Assembly (NCBI GenBank): GCA_004195515.1
Contig: PSPR01000012.1
Span: 6,923 to 49,079 of the forward strand
Direction: 5' to 3'
DNA length: 42,157 bases
Origin: Methanobacteriota archaeon
GTDB lineage: Archaea > Thermoplasmatota > Poseidoniia > Poseidoniales > Poseidoniaceae
In this document: positions 1-8,226 of the stretch, piece after piece
How the letters are laid out: every line of letters starts with the position of its first letter
Numbering within the stretch: the stretch's first letter is position 1
Notes under the pieces: generated by a model
Told to the model about the DNA's origin: nothing
What the model saw: only the letters and a program-made list of their open reading frames with translations
Databases searched by the model: none
Made by a program: the position numbers and the translations under genes

Positions 1-410
1 TTTATGTCGAGGCCGTCGCCGAGGATATCCCATTGGAATCAAATTTGTTCGACCGGGTGTTTTGCCTTTTTTCATTCAGGGATTTTAAAGATAAACGCCA
101 AGGTCTAACCGAAATAATGAGAGTTCTCAAGCCCGGTGGCCAATTGGTAATTTGTGATGCTGGCAAAGCAAATTGGCTGCATGGAATTTTTGGTCGGATT
201 TACATGGCGACATTTGTTCAAATCGTTGCCAGAATAGTCACAAAAGATCCAAATCATCCTTGGAAATGGTTAGCGCGGACATATACTCATTACGGAACTC
301 ATCGCTATTACAAAGCAATGATGCGAGAAGTTGGTTTCAGCGATGTAAAGGCACGACTGCTCTTCCCAGGAATGAGCAGCCGTTTCAAAGCCAACAAACC
401 AGCAAACTAA
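1..410 (+). CDS. UbiE/MenG-like SAM-dependent methyltransferase (C-terminal part, cut by window edge)
   Basis: The frame is open from the left edge (first full codon at 3), so the N-terminal SAM-binding loop lies outside the window. Visible are the acidic segment VEAVAEDIP, the FDRVFCLFSFRDFKDK stretch and RVLKPGGQLVI, which correspond to the later motifs of class I methyltransferases of the UbiE/COQ5 type (compare 'FD.V....LRN..D...L.E..RVLKPGG'). The tail (MMREVGFSDVKARLLFPGM) matches the usual C-terminal 'AGF..V....L..G' strand. This family methylates quinone precursors or small lipophilic substrates; the substrate here cannot be read. A TTG at 33 would be an internal codon, not the start. 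It is convergent with the ATPase gene ending at 500. Confidence 0.8.
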   Translation, partial: YVEAVAEDIPLESNLFDRVFCLFSFRDFKDKRQGLTEIMRVLKPGGQLVICDAGKANWLHGIFGRIYMATFVQIVARIVTKDPNHPWKWLARTYTHYGTHRYYKAMMREVGFSDVKARLLFPGMSSRFKANKPAN

Positions 411-424
411 AACTACTCGACTAG

Positions 425-440
425 TACAATTCCAATTGTA
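425..440. repeat. Perfect 7-bp inverted repeat between convergent genes
   Basis: TACAATT-CC-AATTGTA lies in the 89-base gap between two convergent genes. The arms are perfect, with a 2-base centre. It is too AT-rich and has too short a loop for a strong hairpin, so a protein-binding palindrome or a bidirectional stop signal is more likely than a classical terminator. Function is unknown. Confidence 0.4.
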
Positions 441-499
441 TCGATGACGTGAATAACGGTCCGTTGAAATCGTGGACCGAAATTCAGTACAAGCCATAT

Positions 500-1303
500 T
501 CAGGCAATTCTCTCGACGGTCTCTGGAGTAATACCTTCTTCAGGAGTAACTCTGTAAACCATAATCGAAAGATTCTCAGGCGCGTTTCTAAATTTGGAAA
601 TAATCATCGATGTTTCAAAATCAGAACCAATTGTTCTTACTTTGAAGTCGCAAACCATGTCTGCGATCGAAGACATCTCTTGTTTTACCGCTGGACTGAT
701 GGAGTTGTTTGAAACGGTGATGAATAAAATTCCACGGCTCAATTGAGTATGAGCTTGCATCATTCTCAACATCGACATGACTCGATATGGATCATCTCTG
801 GTCATGAAAAAATCCAAAGAATCGATGACCGCTCTAAAGTAGGGGCCCATCGCCATAATTTCGTTTGTCATATCGGTTAGGAAATCTTGGGTGTCATCAT
901 CGACGAATCGAGTTTGAGCCAATCTTTGAATATCGTTTAATTTGAAACCTTCAAGTCGATACCTACTTGCAAGCAATTCTTTTTCAAGCACTTTTGCATT
1001 GTATTCTTCACCTAAAGTTCGAACTCCAATGTCGGTTGGCCAACCGTACTTTTTGAAAACCCTGGCTATTTCCAACTGGCTCTCATTGGTCGATATTAAT
1101 ATTGTATTATCTGGCTCTTCTGCAGGCGAAGTAAATTGTTTTGCGAAAAGATCCGAACCACAACCAACTTCAGCAAATGCAACGACCAAGAATCCACGAG
1201 GTATACCACCGCGCATTGCCAAATCGAATTTTGGAACACCGAATGAACCTACGGAGCCAAAAAACTCTTCGTCTTCAAGTGAGAATTTTATCTGTTTATT
1301 CAT
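500..1303 (-). CDS. RecA/KaiC-like ATPase homologue with degenerate P-loop
   Basis: About 267 aa. The start is placed at the ATG at 1303 because GAGGTGG lies 7 bases upstream; the longer frame to 1357 runs into the upstream gene. Residues 19-38 keep the KaiC/RadA-type entry (FGVPKFDLAMRGGIPRG). The P-loop that follows is AEVGCGSD (44-51), lacking the Walker A lysine and the following Thr/Ser. A Walker-B-like strand (FRAVIDSLDFF) and the later RecA-fold strands remain. It is the last of three RecA-like genes in one minus-strand operon, separated by 11 bases from the previous one. By analogy with ArlH/FlaH-like KaiC relatives it may be a non-catalytic or regulatory subunit; that role is inference. 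Confidence 0.7.
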   Translation of the reverse strand: MNKQIKFSLEDEEFFGSVGSFGVPKFDLAMRGGIPRGFLVVAFAEVGCGSDLFAKQFTSPAEEPDNTILISTNESQLEIARVFKKYGWPTDIGVRTLGEEYNAKVLEKELLASRYRLEGFKLNDIQRLAQTRFVDDDTQDFLTDMTNEIMAMGPYFRAVIDSLDFFMTRDDPYRVMSMLRMMQAHTQLSRGILFITVSNNSISPAVKQEMSSIADMVCDFKVRTIGSDFETSMIISKFRNAPENLSIMVYRVTPEEGITPETVERIA

Positions 1304-1314
1304 AGATTTCCACC

Positions 1315-1914
1315 TCAATGTATGACTACTTGTCCTCGATCGATTAAATCGGTACAATATAAGTCCAAGTTAGCAAGTACCGAAGGTGGTACTTGATCTG
1401 GGACGTTTAGAATTACGGTCAAAACTTCCCTTTTACGGAAAACATTGATGAAACTATGCAAATATTCTGCTAGCATTTTCTCCTCATTATATATTGCTAA
1501 AGCGTTTACTGAATCCAATATTACGAAATTTCTATCATGTGCCGATATCCTCAGAGCATATAATGACCGCAATAGAATGCTCTCAAGCATGATTGGACTA
1601 TCGATAAAACTAACATTTGGATGGGCCGAATCGGTACCGCCTAAAATTCCGGAAGAAACCAAATCTAAAAAATGAATATGTGAAACGTCGATGCCAATCG
1701 TTTCGAATGCTTCGATAATTTCTGTAGCACTTCGGGATGCACAGATATACACACCGCTCATTTCGAACATTTGCATCAAAGGAACAATTGTAGAGGCTGT
1801 TACCATGAATGCGTTAGAATTGCCACATCGGACCTGAACCGATGAATTCAGAGTTACCGAAGTTAGTTGCTCTGCTATTCTTTGGTCAAGTTCGAACATA
1901 TTCACGACCCCCAT
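1315..1914 (-). CDS. RecA-fold protein with lost P-loop, second of three ATPase-like genes
   Basis: About 199 aa. The region where Walker A should be (VQVRCGNSNAFMVTASTIVP) has no GxxxxGK[ST]. A Walker-B-type strand survives (NFVILDSVNALAIYNEE), followed by a RecA-like strand (VLTVILNVPDQ) and the closing 'YCTDLIDRGQVVIH'. The first ATG (1914) overlaps the stop of the preceding gene; the ATG at 1899 (MFELDQ) has a G-rich stretch upstream and is an equally good start. It is about 60 aa shorter than its neighbours and looks like a degenerate paralogue that could pair with an active RecA-like partner. The family is recognised from fold-level motifs only. Confidence 0.6.
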   Translation of the reverse strand: MGVVNMFELDQRIAEQLTSVTLNSSVQVRCGNSNAFMVTASTIVPLMQMFEMSGVYICASRSATEIIEAFETIGIDVSHIHFLDLVSSGILGGTDSAHPNVSFIDSPIMLESILLRSLYALRISAHDRNFVILDSVNALAIYNEEKMLAEYLHSFINVFRKREVLTVILNVPDQVPPSVLANLDLYCTDLIDRGQVVIH

Positions 1915-2585
1915 CGGCTCTGTTTATCACTCATTGCGCCCCATTTGAGCATCGGGGTCAACATAACCCCTAATGGCGTCAACTCAATTGAATGTTTAGC
2001 GCGGCTATGAGCTGTGCCTCGCATTTTTACTACCTGTAAAAATCGCAGCAAGTGGCCCATTCGCTCTACGTCTCCCATTACAATGATTCCATCAGCAATC
2101 GCTTCTTCAACCCCAAATGAGGACCAATGAGCATTTTCTGAAGCGGAAGTAATCTCAGAGATGAGTAAAGTTGTACAACCAAGAGTCGAAAGTTTTTTGC
2201 CTAATGTGAATAGGAAATCCCGAATCAATTGCTCTGATTTAATTTTGTAGCAAAGAGTTGTAACCGAATCGACAACCAATCTGGTCACCCCGATTGTATT
2301 GACTATATCGACGATAGCTTTGATTAAAGCATGAACATCGTCGAGATCAAATGTTGCTTTATCCAAACCTAACCAAGAATATAGAACGTCCATATCAAAG
2401 ACATTTATCAGTCCATCATCGATCATATTCATATTGAAAAATGCGAATTGGCGAATATTTTCCAATAACTTCACGCTTGGTTCTGTCGCGGTAAAATGGG
2501 CACAAGCTTCCCCCGAGAGAGCACCCCTTACAAGGAACTCCATTGCAAGTGTTGTTTTTCCAGAACCACATGTGCCAGAAACCAA
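1902..2585 (-). CDS. KaiC/RadA-like ATPase, catalytic body of a frameshifted gene
   Basis: This frame carries an intact Walker A, VSGTCGSGKTTLAMEF, a Walker B strand RLVVDSVTTLCY and the KaiC-like end (VVKMRGTAHSRAKHSIELT). The TTG at 2585 is not a credible start: the family has an N-terminal 'TGIxGLDexLxGGxPRG' segment, found here in another frame at 2594-2662. The two parts abut at 2591-2594, where about seven residues (GGIPRG-like) plus one base appear to be missing. The product would be the only family member in this operon able to bind and hydrolyse ATP. Either the gene is a recent pseudogene or the sequence has an assembly or sequencing deletion. Confidence 0.75.
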   Translation of the reverse strand: MVSGTCGSGKTTLAMEFLVRGALSGEACAHFTATEPSVKLLENIRQFAFFNMNMIDDGLINVFDMDVLYSWLGLDKATFDLDDVHALIKAIVDIVNTIGVTRLVVDSVTTLCYKIKSEQLIRDFLFTLGKKLSTLGCTTLLISEITSASENAHWSSFGVEEAIADGIIVMGDVERMGHLLRFLQVVKMRGTAHSRAKHSIELTPLGVMLTPMLKWGAMSDKQSRWGS

Positions 2586-2662
2586 TACCGTCTCAAAATT
2601 TCATCCATTCCTTGGATGCCAGTAACGCATCGGTCTCGACTGTAAACTGTGGCCGGTTGCAT
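2528..2662 (-). pseudogene. N-terminal fragment of the same frameshifted KaiC-like gene
   Basis: From the ATG at 2662 this frame reads MQPATVYSRDRCVTGIQGMDEIL, a typical KaiC-family N-terminus. After about 2591 it leaves the family and ends at a stop at 2528. The continuation of the protein is in the frame of the 1902-2585 entry. An earlier ATG at 2713 is possible but adds non-conserved residues. The gene follows the pilin-like gene by 55 bases. Confidence 0.6.
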
Positions 2663-2717
2663 GGGTACCAACCCCTGCCAAATCATCACAGTAATTGAAG
2701 CATACGCCATCAAAGAC

Positions 2718-3797
2718 TCAAAAATAGCCCGGCGTAGGTGAATTGCTCACATTCCAAGATGAAGGTTGAGAAGGGGAACCACCATTCCAAACAATCGTTG
2801 AATTCAATGACATTCCACTCACAGGAGACCAATCAATTCTACAAATTTGGCTGCCTGATGATTGATGTGCTTCAGCATATAATAGCCGAAGCCTGCCCTG
2901 ATTGTCATCTAAGCCTTGTAAAGATCCGTAACCGAGGAATCCATTTGAACCTAAATTGAACACCTCACTCGCATTTCCTCTAATTTGGCTGGTTGGATCA
3001 CCACTAAAAATCACCAATCCATTACCTTGTACCACGCCATCTCGGAATAGATGTGTTTTTTGACCATTTTCTCCATCCTTTTCAAATGACCAACCGTCCA
3101 ATGAAAGTGCAAAACCATTCAAATTGACAACTTCGATCCACTCTGGCCCGTTATTTGCTGGCCTGGCAGACATCTCAGATATTCGTAAAACCGGTGGTTG
3201 GGTGCCGCCGTTATGAACCTCAAGAGTGACCGATGTAACCTCGCCATCAGAAGTGAATGTTCTACTTGCAACCGATGAAACCGAGGCGGTTGATCTATCG
3301 GCTCCACCATCGAATAATACCAATCCAATCCGGTCAATATCCGGAGAAGATTCTACTTTGATTAGCAAACGCAGTTGCATGGTCTTTCCTAAACCCAACC
3401 CCGAGACCATTTTGTTCAAACTTACATTTTTTAAAGCCGAAACTCGGTTTATATCGAGTTTATTATCGCTTACAATTCCGGGTTGTAATGAACCTTTATC
3501 CAAATCTGAAGCACCGATCGTGTACCATGTTGAAGTGCTATTTCCAAGATCCCTTTGACCATCTACATAAGGGACAAACCATCCCTCGTTATTTGTTAAC
3601 CTTTCCAAACCTTCTACAGCGGCTTTATCGATTCGATCGGTGAGAGGATCATTACTTCCCAATTCCAATTGTACCAATGACATAAAAGAGGTCAAAATCA
3701 TTAGGAATAGGGTAAATGCTGTTAAGAATTCAATTACCGCAACCACACCCTCATCATCCGTGGATGATTCGATTAGCAGCGAATTGCGGCGCGCCAT
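2718..3797 (-). CDS. Pilin-like membrane-anchored protein with C-terminal lamin tail domain
   Basis: About 359 aa from the ATG at 3797 (MARRNSLLIES); an upstream ATG at 3824 would add nine residues. A short charged leader ending in STDDEG is followed by one hydrophobic segment (VVAVIEFLTAFTLFLMILTS), resembling archaeal class III (type IV pilin) signals, although the usual basic residue before the cleavage Gly is replaced by acidic ones. The middle part is a beta-rich ectodomain. Near residues 210-300, LRISEMSARPANNGPEWIEV...LDGWSF is a clear lamin tail domain signature, an immunoglobulin-like fold common in exported proteins. It is the first gene of the operon with the three RecA-like genes and diverges from the 3923 gene. 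A surface filament or envelope role is inferred. Confidence 0.65.
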   Translation of the reverse strand: MARRNSLLIESSTDDEGVVAVIEFLTAFTLFLMILTSFMSLVQLELGSNDPLTDRIDKAAVEGLERLTNNEGWFVPYVDGQRDLGNSTSTWYTIGASDLDKGSLQPGIVSDNKLDINRVSALKNVSLNKMVSGLGLGKTMQLRLLIKVESSPDIDRIGLVLFDGGADRSTASVSSVASRTFTSDGEVTSVTLEVHNGGTQPPVLRISEMSARPANNGPEWIEVVNLNGFALSLDGWSFEKDGENGQKTHLFRDGVVQGNGLVIFSGDPTSQIRGNASEVFNLGSNGFLGYGSLQGLDDNQGRLRLLYAEAHQSSGSQICRIDWSPVSGMSLNSTIVWNGGSPSQPSSWNVSNSPTPGYF

Positions 3798-3922
3798 AAT
3801 TGGGTGGGGTGTATAGAGATTCAATATAGTGTCGGCTGACTAATGCAAATTGCCTGATTTATTGCCCTCCTTTATCAAAAGCCACCGATTGATATTTGAG
3901 GGGCGGATGTGACCAACCCATA
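3798..3922. promoter_or_regulatory. Divergent promoter region
   Basis: This 125-base gap separates divergent genes. Candidate TATA-like stretches for the plus-strand gene are TTTATCAAAA (3871-3880) and GATATTTG (3891-3898), the latter about 26 bases before the ATG at 3923, as expected for a leaderless archaeal transcript. Both divergent ORFs start in a similar context (CCCAATTATGGC on minus, CCCATAATGGCC on plus). No experimentally defined element is implied. Confidence 0.35.
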
Positions 3923-6874
3923 ATGGCCAGAGCAGATGCTGCCGGGATTTCCAGTAATGGAAACAAAACATTAGGGGTTTGCGCCCTACTTTTACTCTCT
4001 ACTTTTGCAGGGATTATCCTCGCACCTAGTGCTGCTGCAGCAATAAGTGGCGACTTGGAGATTAGCAAATCAAAGTCACCTCTTGAAAATGTGACTTATA
4101 CATCTTGGAATGGACTCTCAATCGAGGTAGAGGTCTCCAATACCGGCTTCTTTTTTAATCAAAACACCAGAACTATACAATGGTATATTTGTGCAGGAGA
4201 TCTTGACGAAAACCAATGTTACAATGATAAAGATGGTTCCGGGAGTGGAGAATTGCAACCGATTCCGATCGGCACATCGGTAAATTTGACTTTCACTAAC
4301 ATGTTTTCGCCAGATGGGGGAAGCGGTATTCACACGTTGGTTCTAAAATTTCAAAATGCCGATAATGAACCAAGTAATGACCTGCTAAAAGTGAATTTTT
4401 TCTTAAGTCAGAATTTGGTCGATGCCATTATTCCAACACAAGACCCTACATCTGAATTAACCGATATGGCAGTATATGATGATGAATTGATTTTCAATAC
4501 AAATCATGATTACCAAATGTCGGTTTCTGGAAAGCTTTCGAATTGCCTAGCTTGTGGCTTTAGTGCTGACTTTGGATGGAAATTGATCAACTCGACCGGG
4601 GAAGAGGTTGCGAATTCTAGCCTGAATTATGCCAGTATGCCTTACGGGAGCAATAGCGACTTTTCCAGGGCATTACCGCCGTTGAATTATTCAGAAGAAG
4701 GTAGATACACCTTTGAATTCGGTTTGGTTTCGTCCTCTGGAACACCTGATGGTGATATGAATTCATTCAATGACATGCAAAGTGTTGATGTAATTTTCGA
4801 TGACTCTATCGATTTACAAGTTAAATCGATGTTTCCAAAATATTCACCGGGTTCTTCAACTTACTTTTATGGAAATGATAGTGTTGCAGTAGAGATCGCA
4901 AATAATGGAAATATGACCATTTTCAACCCTGTAATTAGATTCACCGTAATGGATTTGACAGATGAGGTCGAATCTGTGGAAGATTGCACCCCCGAGAGTA
5001 TTTTGCCGGGCCAAGTCTATTCTTGCATTTATGATTTGAATCACCTTGGCGATAAAAATCTAAAGGTTTCGGTTCCCGAAAATTTAATCGAAGGAACCGA
5101 TGTTAAACCAGCCGATAACATCCTCACACAGACATCTGAAATTATTGCTGGAGATATCAACCCCCTTATTGATCAAAGCAATTTTTACGGAGTTTACAAT
5201 ACAGGAGATGTGATTGAATTTACTGCTCGATCTGCGCCAACTGCTGCTGCGCCATTGCAATACACTTGGTGGACAGGTGGTATATTTCAACTCGGGTCAG
5301 GCCAAGCCATCGAAGTCGACGCATCGACTATCGGCCTTGGCGACCATTTCATCTCTTTGCGTATCACAGATTCACTCGGAATTTTAGAATCTAAAACTAT
5401 TACCATCACTGTATTCAACAATTCCGACATCAGCATTGGCCAATGGCTAGATGGTTCTGCAGTTACACGAGCACACGCTGCTGGTACAGGGAGTTATGAC
5501 TTGCCACTCCCAGGTGCGGTTTATGGCCCAGGGGAAGGATTAGAAGCACTAGTCATCATGTCACTCGATGTATTTGCGACCGGGGAAGAAACCGATATAG
5601 GACTTGAATCCATTTCCTTTGATCTGAATATTTCGCAAATGTTGCCAGATAATATCCCTCGCTCTTCGATAAGAGTTCACCAATTATTCGGGGTTGACCA
5701 AATTGATTGGGACCCATTATACGGTGATAATTCTTATGAATTGATCGACCAAGACACCATAAGGGTCAATTTGACCCAAACTATGGACCTGCTAATTGTC
5801 GGAGAGTTACCGCCACCAGATATTACACCAGGCCAGCTTGAAATTGCCTTATTACCCGACGGTGGAATGAGATTGGATTGGGACCCACAAGGTGATCTCG
5901 AGAACCCATACTTTGGAGGTTGGAAAATTTACAAAGTCACCGGAATACCCGGCGGTTCCTCTTACTTCCCGGATCCAAATGTAACAACGAGCGAATTCGT
6001 TTGGAGAGGTTTGATGTCTGGTTCGCTCTCAGCATATTTGCCTGCAAATATTGGGACTTGGGAAGATGACAAACTATACGAAACAGGAACTTGTGTTTCA
6101 TACGCTCTAATGCCGACCGATAGAGCCGGTGAACCATCTCCTCTAGCAGCAAAAATTACCCTCACACCCGAAGGCGTCCCTGGATTGACTTGCGCTGATG
6201 CAATAAATCCAATTTCGGAAGTTTCTTCATTCAATAGTGGAGTGGTGTATAATAATGATACAAATTGCTATAATATTAGCAGAGACTGGAATCGGTGCTA
6301 CGAATTGACTCTTTCTTGGACATGGCCAGATCATGAAGCTGAAGGCAATATTAGCTGGAATTTATACCGAATAGAAAACCAACCAGACGATATTGATTTA
6401 CGATTCATTCAGCCAATATTAACCGGTTTAGAAAATGTGCCAGGTGAAACAGGAACCTATTTTGATAATGGTAGCGACTATGATGGAATTAGGCCTTACC
6501 GAACCTACTATTATGTCTTGACTCCAGTCGACAGCAATGGGAATGAATTGACAACAATAAATTATCCAAGTGCAAATATAGAGCGAGTAATGGTAGATGA
6601 CCAGCATTGGGATTATAATGAATATCGAGTTCCAGAACCTCCACCACCACCTGAACCCCCATATGGAGTACCTTGGTTCGGGCTATTATCAGATTCAAGC
6701 GAAGATCCACTATTCCAAGTTGCAGCTGGTGTAATGGCGCTCACTGCTATGCTCAGTTTCATCGGTTCAGCATTGGTATTGAAACGTCGTAAAAAATTAA
6801 AGCGGGTGATAGCGAAGAGGATCGCCAATGCACCGAAAGAATTTGATGACGACTTTGACGATTTCTTTGACTGA
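3923..6874 (+). CDS. Large exported multidomain protein with C-terminal membrane anchor
   Basis: About 983 aa from the ATG at 3923; the TTG at 3896 would precede an otherwise perfect signal peptide. Residues 1-42 form a Sec-type signal (MARADAAG..., hydrophobic VCALLLLSTFAGIILAPSA, then AAAIS). The ectodomain has several beta-rich repeats with CARDB/Ig-like character (IEVEVSNTGFF, VAVEIANNGNMTIFNP) and a fibronectin-III-like region around residues 645-890. A proline-rich linker (EPPPPPEPP) leads to one transmembrane helix (FQVAAGVMALTAMLSFIGSA), a basic stop-transfer and a very acidic tail (FDDDFDDFFD). Paired Cys suggest disulphides. It is probably a cell-surface adhesin or envelope protein; no catalytic motif is recognisable. 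Confidence 0.75.
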   Translation: MARADAAGISSNGNKTLGVCALLLLSTFAGIILAPSAAAAISGDLEISKSKSPLENVTYTSWNGLSIEVEVSNTGFFFNQNTRTIQWYICAGDLDENQCYNDKDGSGSGELQPIPIGTSVNLTFTNMFSPDGGSGIHTLVLKFQNADNEPSNDLLKVNFFLSQNLVDAIIPTQDPTSELTDMAVYDDELIFNTNHDYQMSVSGKLSNCLACGFSADFGWKLINSTGEEVANSSLNYASMPYGSNSDFSRALPPLNYSEEGRYTFEFGLVSSSGTPDGDMNSFNDMQSVDVIFDDSIDLQVKSMFPKYSPGSSTYFYGNDSVAVEIANNGNMTIFNPVIRFTVMDLTDEVESVEDCTPESILPGQVYSCIYDLNHLGDKNLKVSVPENLIEGTDVKPADNILTQTSEIIAGDINPLIDQSNFYGVYNTGDVIEFTARSAPTAAAPLQYTWWTGGIFQLGSGQAIEVDASTIGLGDHFISLRITDSLGILESKTITITVFNNSDISIGQWLDGSAVTRAHAAGTGSYDLPLPGAVYGPGEGLEALVIMSLDVFATGEETDIGLESISFDLNISQMLPDNIPRSSIRVHQLFGVDQIDWDPLYGDNSYELIDQDTIRVNLTQTMDLLIVGELPPPDITPGQLEIALLPDGGMRLDWDPQGDLENPYFGGWKIYKVTGIPGGSSYFPDPNVTTSEFVWRGLMSGSLSAYLPANIGTWEDDKLYETGTCVSYALMPTDRAGEPSPLAAKITLTPEGVPGLTCADAINPISEVSSFNSGVVYNNDTNCYNISRDWNRCYELTLSWTWPDHEAEGNISWNLYRIENQPDDIDLRFIQPILTGLENVPGETGTYFDNGSDYDGIRPYRTYYYVLTPVDSNGNELTTINYPSANIERVMVDDQHWDYNEYRVPEPPPPPEPPYGVPWFGLLSDSSEDPLFQVAAGVMALTAMLSFIGSALVLKRRKKLKRVIAKRIANAPKEFDDDFDDFFD

Positions 6875-6890
6875 TAGCGTCAGACCGTCT

Positions 6891-6898
6891 CTTTTATC
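6891..6898 (+). promoter_or_regulatory. Putative TATA box of tRNA-Ser
   Basis: TCTTTTAT lies about 30 bases upstream of the tRNA 5' end, within the archaeal BRE/TATA range. The rest of the 51-base gap shows nothing else. Confidence 0.35.
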
Positions 6899-6925
6899 TC
6901 AATGAGTCAGGTGGGCGAGACGCCA

Positions 6926-7008
6926 GCGGCGATCGCATAGCCTGGCCATTGCGTCGGATTGCTAATCCGATGGGTCTGCCCACGGGGGTTCGAATCCCCC
7001 TCGCCGCG
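6926..7008 (+). tRNA. tRNA-Ser (anticodon GCT)
   Basis: The acceptor stem GCGGCGA pairs with TCGCCGC, followed by discriminator G at 7008. The anticodon stem TCGGA/TCCGA holds the loop TTGCTAA, giving anticodon GCT, which reads AGC/AGT serine codons. A long variable arm (GGG-TCTG-CCC) marks a class II tRNA, as expected for serine. The T arm is GGGGG-TTCGAAT-CCCCC. No intron is present and CCA is not encoded. Confidence 0.93.
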
Positions 7009-7027
7009 CTTCTATAATTTCTTGCAA

Positions 7028-7143
7028 GGGCTATATCGAACGTGCACAGAACCAATCGAACCTCTCAAAATAGCACTTTTAGATCGTGTGAAGTAGCAAA
7101 ATATTGCATGCAAATACACTTCTGTGCTGATCCAATATAGCCC
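7028..7143. repeat. 116-bp imperfect inverted-repeat element between tRNA-Ser and ctaB
   Basis: The ends are perfect 9-bp inverted repeats (GGGCTATAT at 7028-7036, ATATAGCCC at 7135-7143). After 7 unpaired bases on each side comes a second perfect pair (GCACAGAA at 7044-7051, TTCTGTGC at 7120-7127). The interior holds the palindrome TTGCATGCAA (7105-7114). The element fills most of the gap and ends exactly at the ctaB stop codon. No target-site duplication is visible. It may be a structured RNA, a bidirectional terminator or a MITE-like relic. Confidence 0.45.
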
Positions 7144-8226
7144 TTAAGCGGCATTCAAAATTTTGCGCTTTTCCTTGACACTCGCCATCCATTTCACTAC
7201 GAAGCGATTCACAACGATGACCAAGCCAAAAAACAACCCAAGCCAAAAAAGGTCATCTGGCACAGCGACAACATACACAAATGCCACAAACATCCAGCCC
7301 AAATATCCTAAACTCCGCATAAAGGAAAAGAATGCCTTAGGCATCCGCCCATTCTCGTCCAGTTTTTCATTAGGATCAATATTCCAAACACTAATTGCAT
7401 ACCAAAACGTCAATCCTGTCGCGATATACGACCAATTAGAACTTAAGCCCGATTCAGGCCAAAAATAAGGCACTAAGCCTAAGCCAAACAAAGCGAAACA
7501 ATACACCTTAGATTCTAGCAAAGTCCGCTTAGCACCTTTAACATCCGGCATCATTGGGACTCCAACCTTTGCATACTCTCCACTTCGATATAGTGCTAAT
7601 GCCCAGAAATGTGGTGGAGTCCAAAAGAAAATCAGCATAAATAGCATCCATGGCACAGGCGATCCAAGGTCGAATACGTTCAGATTTGAAGGGACATTAG
7701 TTGACGATGCACAAATCCAGCCGATCACCGGTGGGGTCGCACCAGCAATCCCCCCAATGACAATATTCTGAGGGGTGCGGCGTTTGAGCCAAATCGTGTA
7801 AATAAATACATAAAATAAAACCGAAAATAGAGACCAGAAAGCCGCTTTCCAATGAATAATTAAAAATAAACCGCTTCCTAATATTGCCATAATGATCCCA
7901 AAAACCATTGCATGTTTTGGGCTAATCCAACCATTTGGAATCGGTCTAGTTCTTGTTCGAGACATTCCAGGATCGATATCCCGATCATAGACCATATTAA
8001 TCGAGTTCGAACCACCTGCGGCCAAAGTTCCGCCTACGAGAGTTATCAGGCAAGCAAAAAGTGTGTCCATCCAAGACCGATCGCCGCTAAGGCTACCATT
8101 TCTAACCATAATGTCGTGGGCTAGTATCGCACAAATCGCAGTAACCTGCAATAGGATGACGACTCGCAATTTCATCAATTGCAAATATATTCTGAAAAGA
8201 CTAGGTTGGCCCTCATTCAGATTCAT
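7144..8226 (-). CDS. ctaB: Protoheme IX farnesyltransferase (heme O synthase)
   Basis: About 360 aa. It converts heme B to heme O by adding a farnesyl-type chain, the step before heme A in terminal-oxidase maturation. The UbiA-family diphosphate motif is present (NMVYDRDIDPGMSRTRTRP), as are the cytosolic loop WTPPHFWALALYRSGEYAKV and MPDVKGAKRTLLES, all typical of CtaB/COX10. There are about eight or nine transmembrane helices. The start is set at the ATG at 8226, directly after AGGAGGGG; a TTG at 8247 is less likely. The gene overlaps the end of ctaA by 14 bases, so the two are coupled. Confidence 0.92.
   Translation of the reverse strand: MNLNEGQPSLFRIYLQLMKLRVVILLQVTAICAILAHDIMVRNGSLSGDRSWMDTLFACLITLVGGTLAAGGSNSINMVYDRDIDPGMSRTRTRPIPNGWISPKHAMVFGIIMAILGSGLFLIIHWKAAFWSLFSVLFYVFIYTIWLKRRTPQNIVIGGIAGATPPVIGWICASSTNVPSNLNVFDLGSPVPWMLFMLIFFWTPPHFWALALYRSGEYAKVGVPMMPDVKGAKRTLLESKVYCFALFGLGLVPYFWPESGLSSNWSYIATGLTFWYAISVWNIDPNEKLDENGRMPKAFFSFMRSLGYLGWMFVAFVYVVAVPDDLFWLGLFFGLVIVVNRFVVKWMASVKEKRKILNAA

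Noticed and set aside
3896-3922. TTG start at 3896 for the large exported protein
   Set aside because: The ATG at 3923 gives a normal signal peptide; the extra nine residues (with Cys) do not fit.
6926-7143. tRNA-Ser as attachment site of an integrated element
   Set aside because: No integrase, no repeat of the tRNA 3' end and no phage or plasmid genes in the window.
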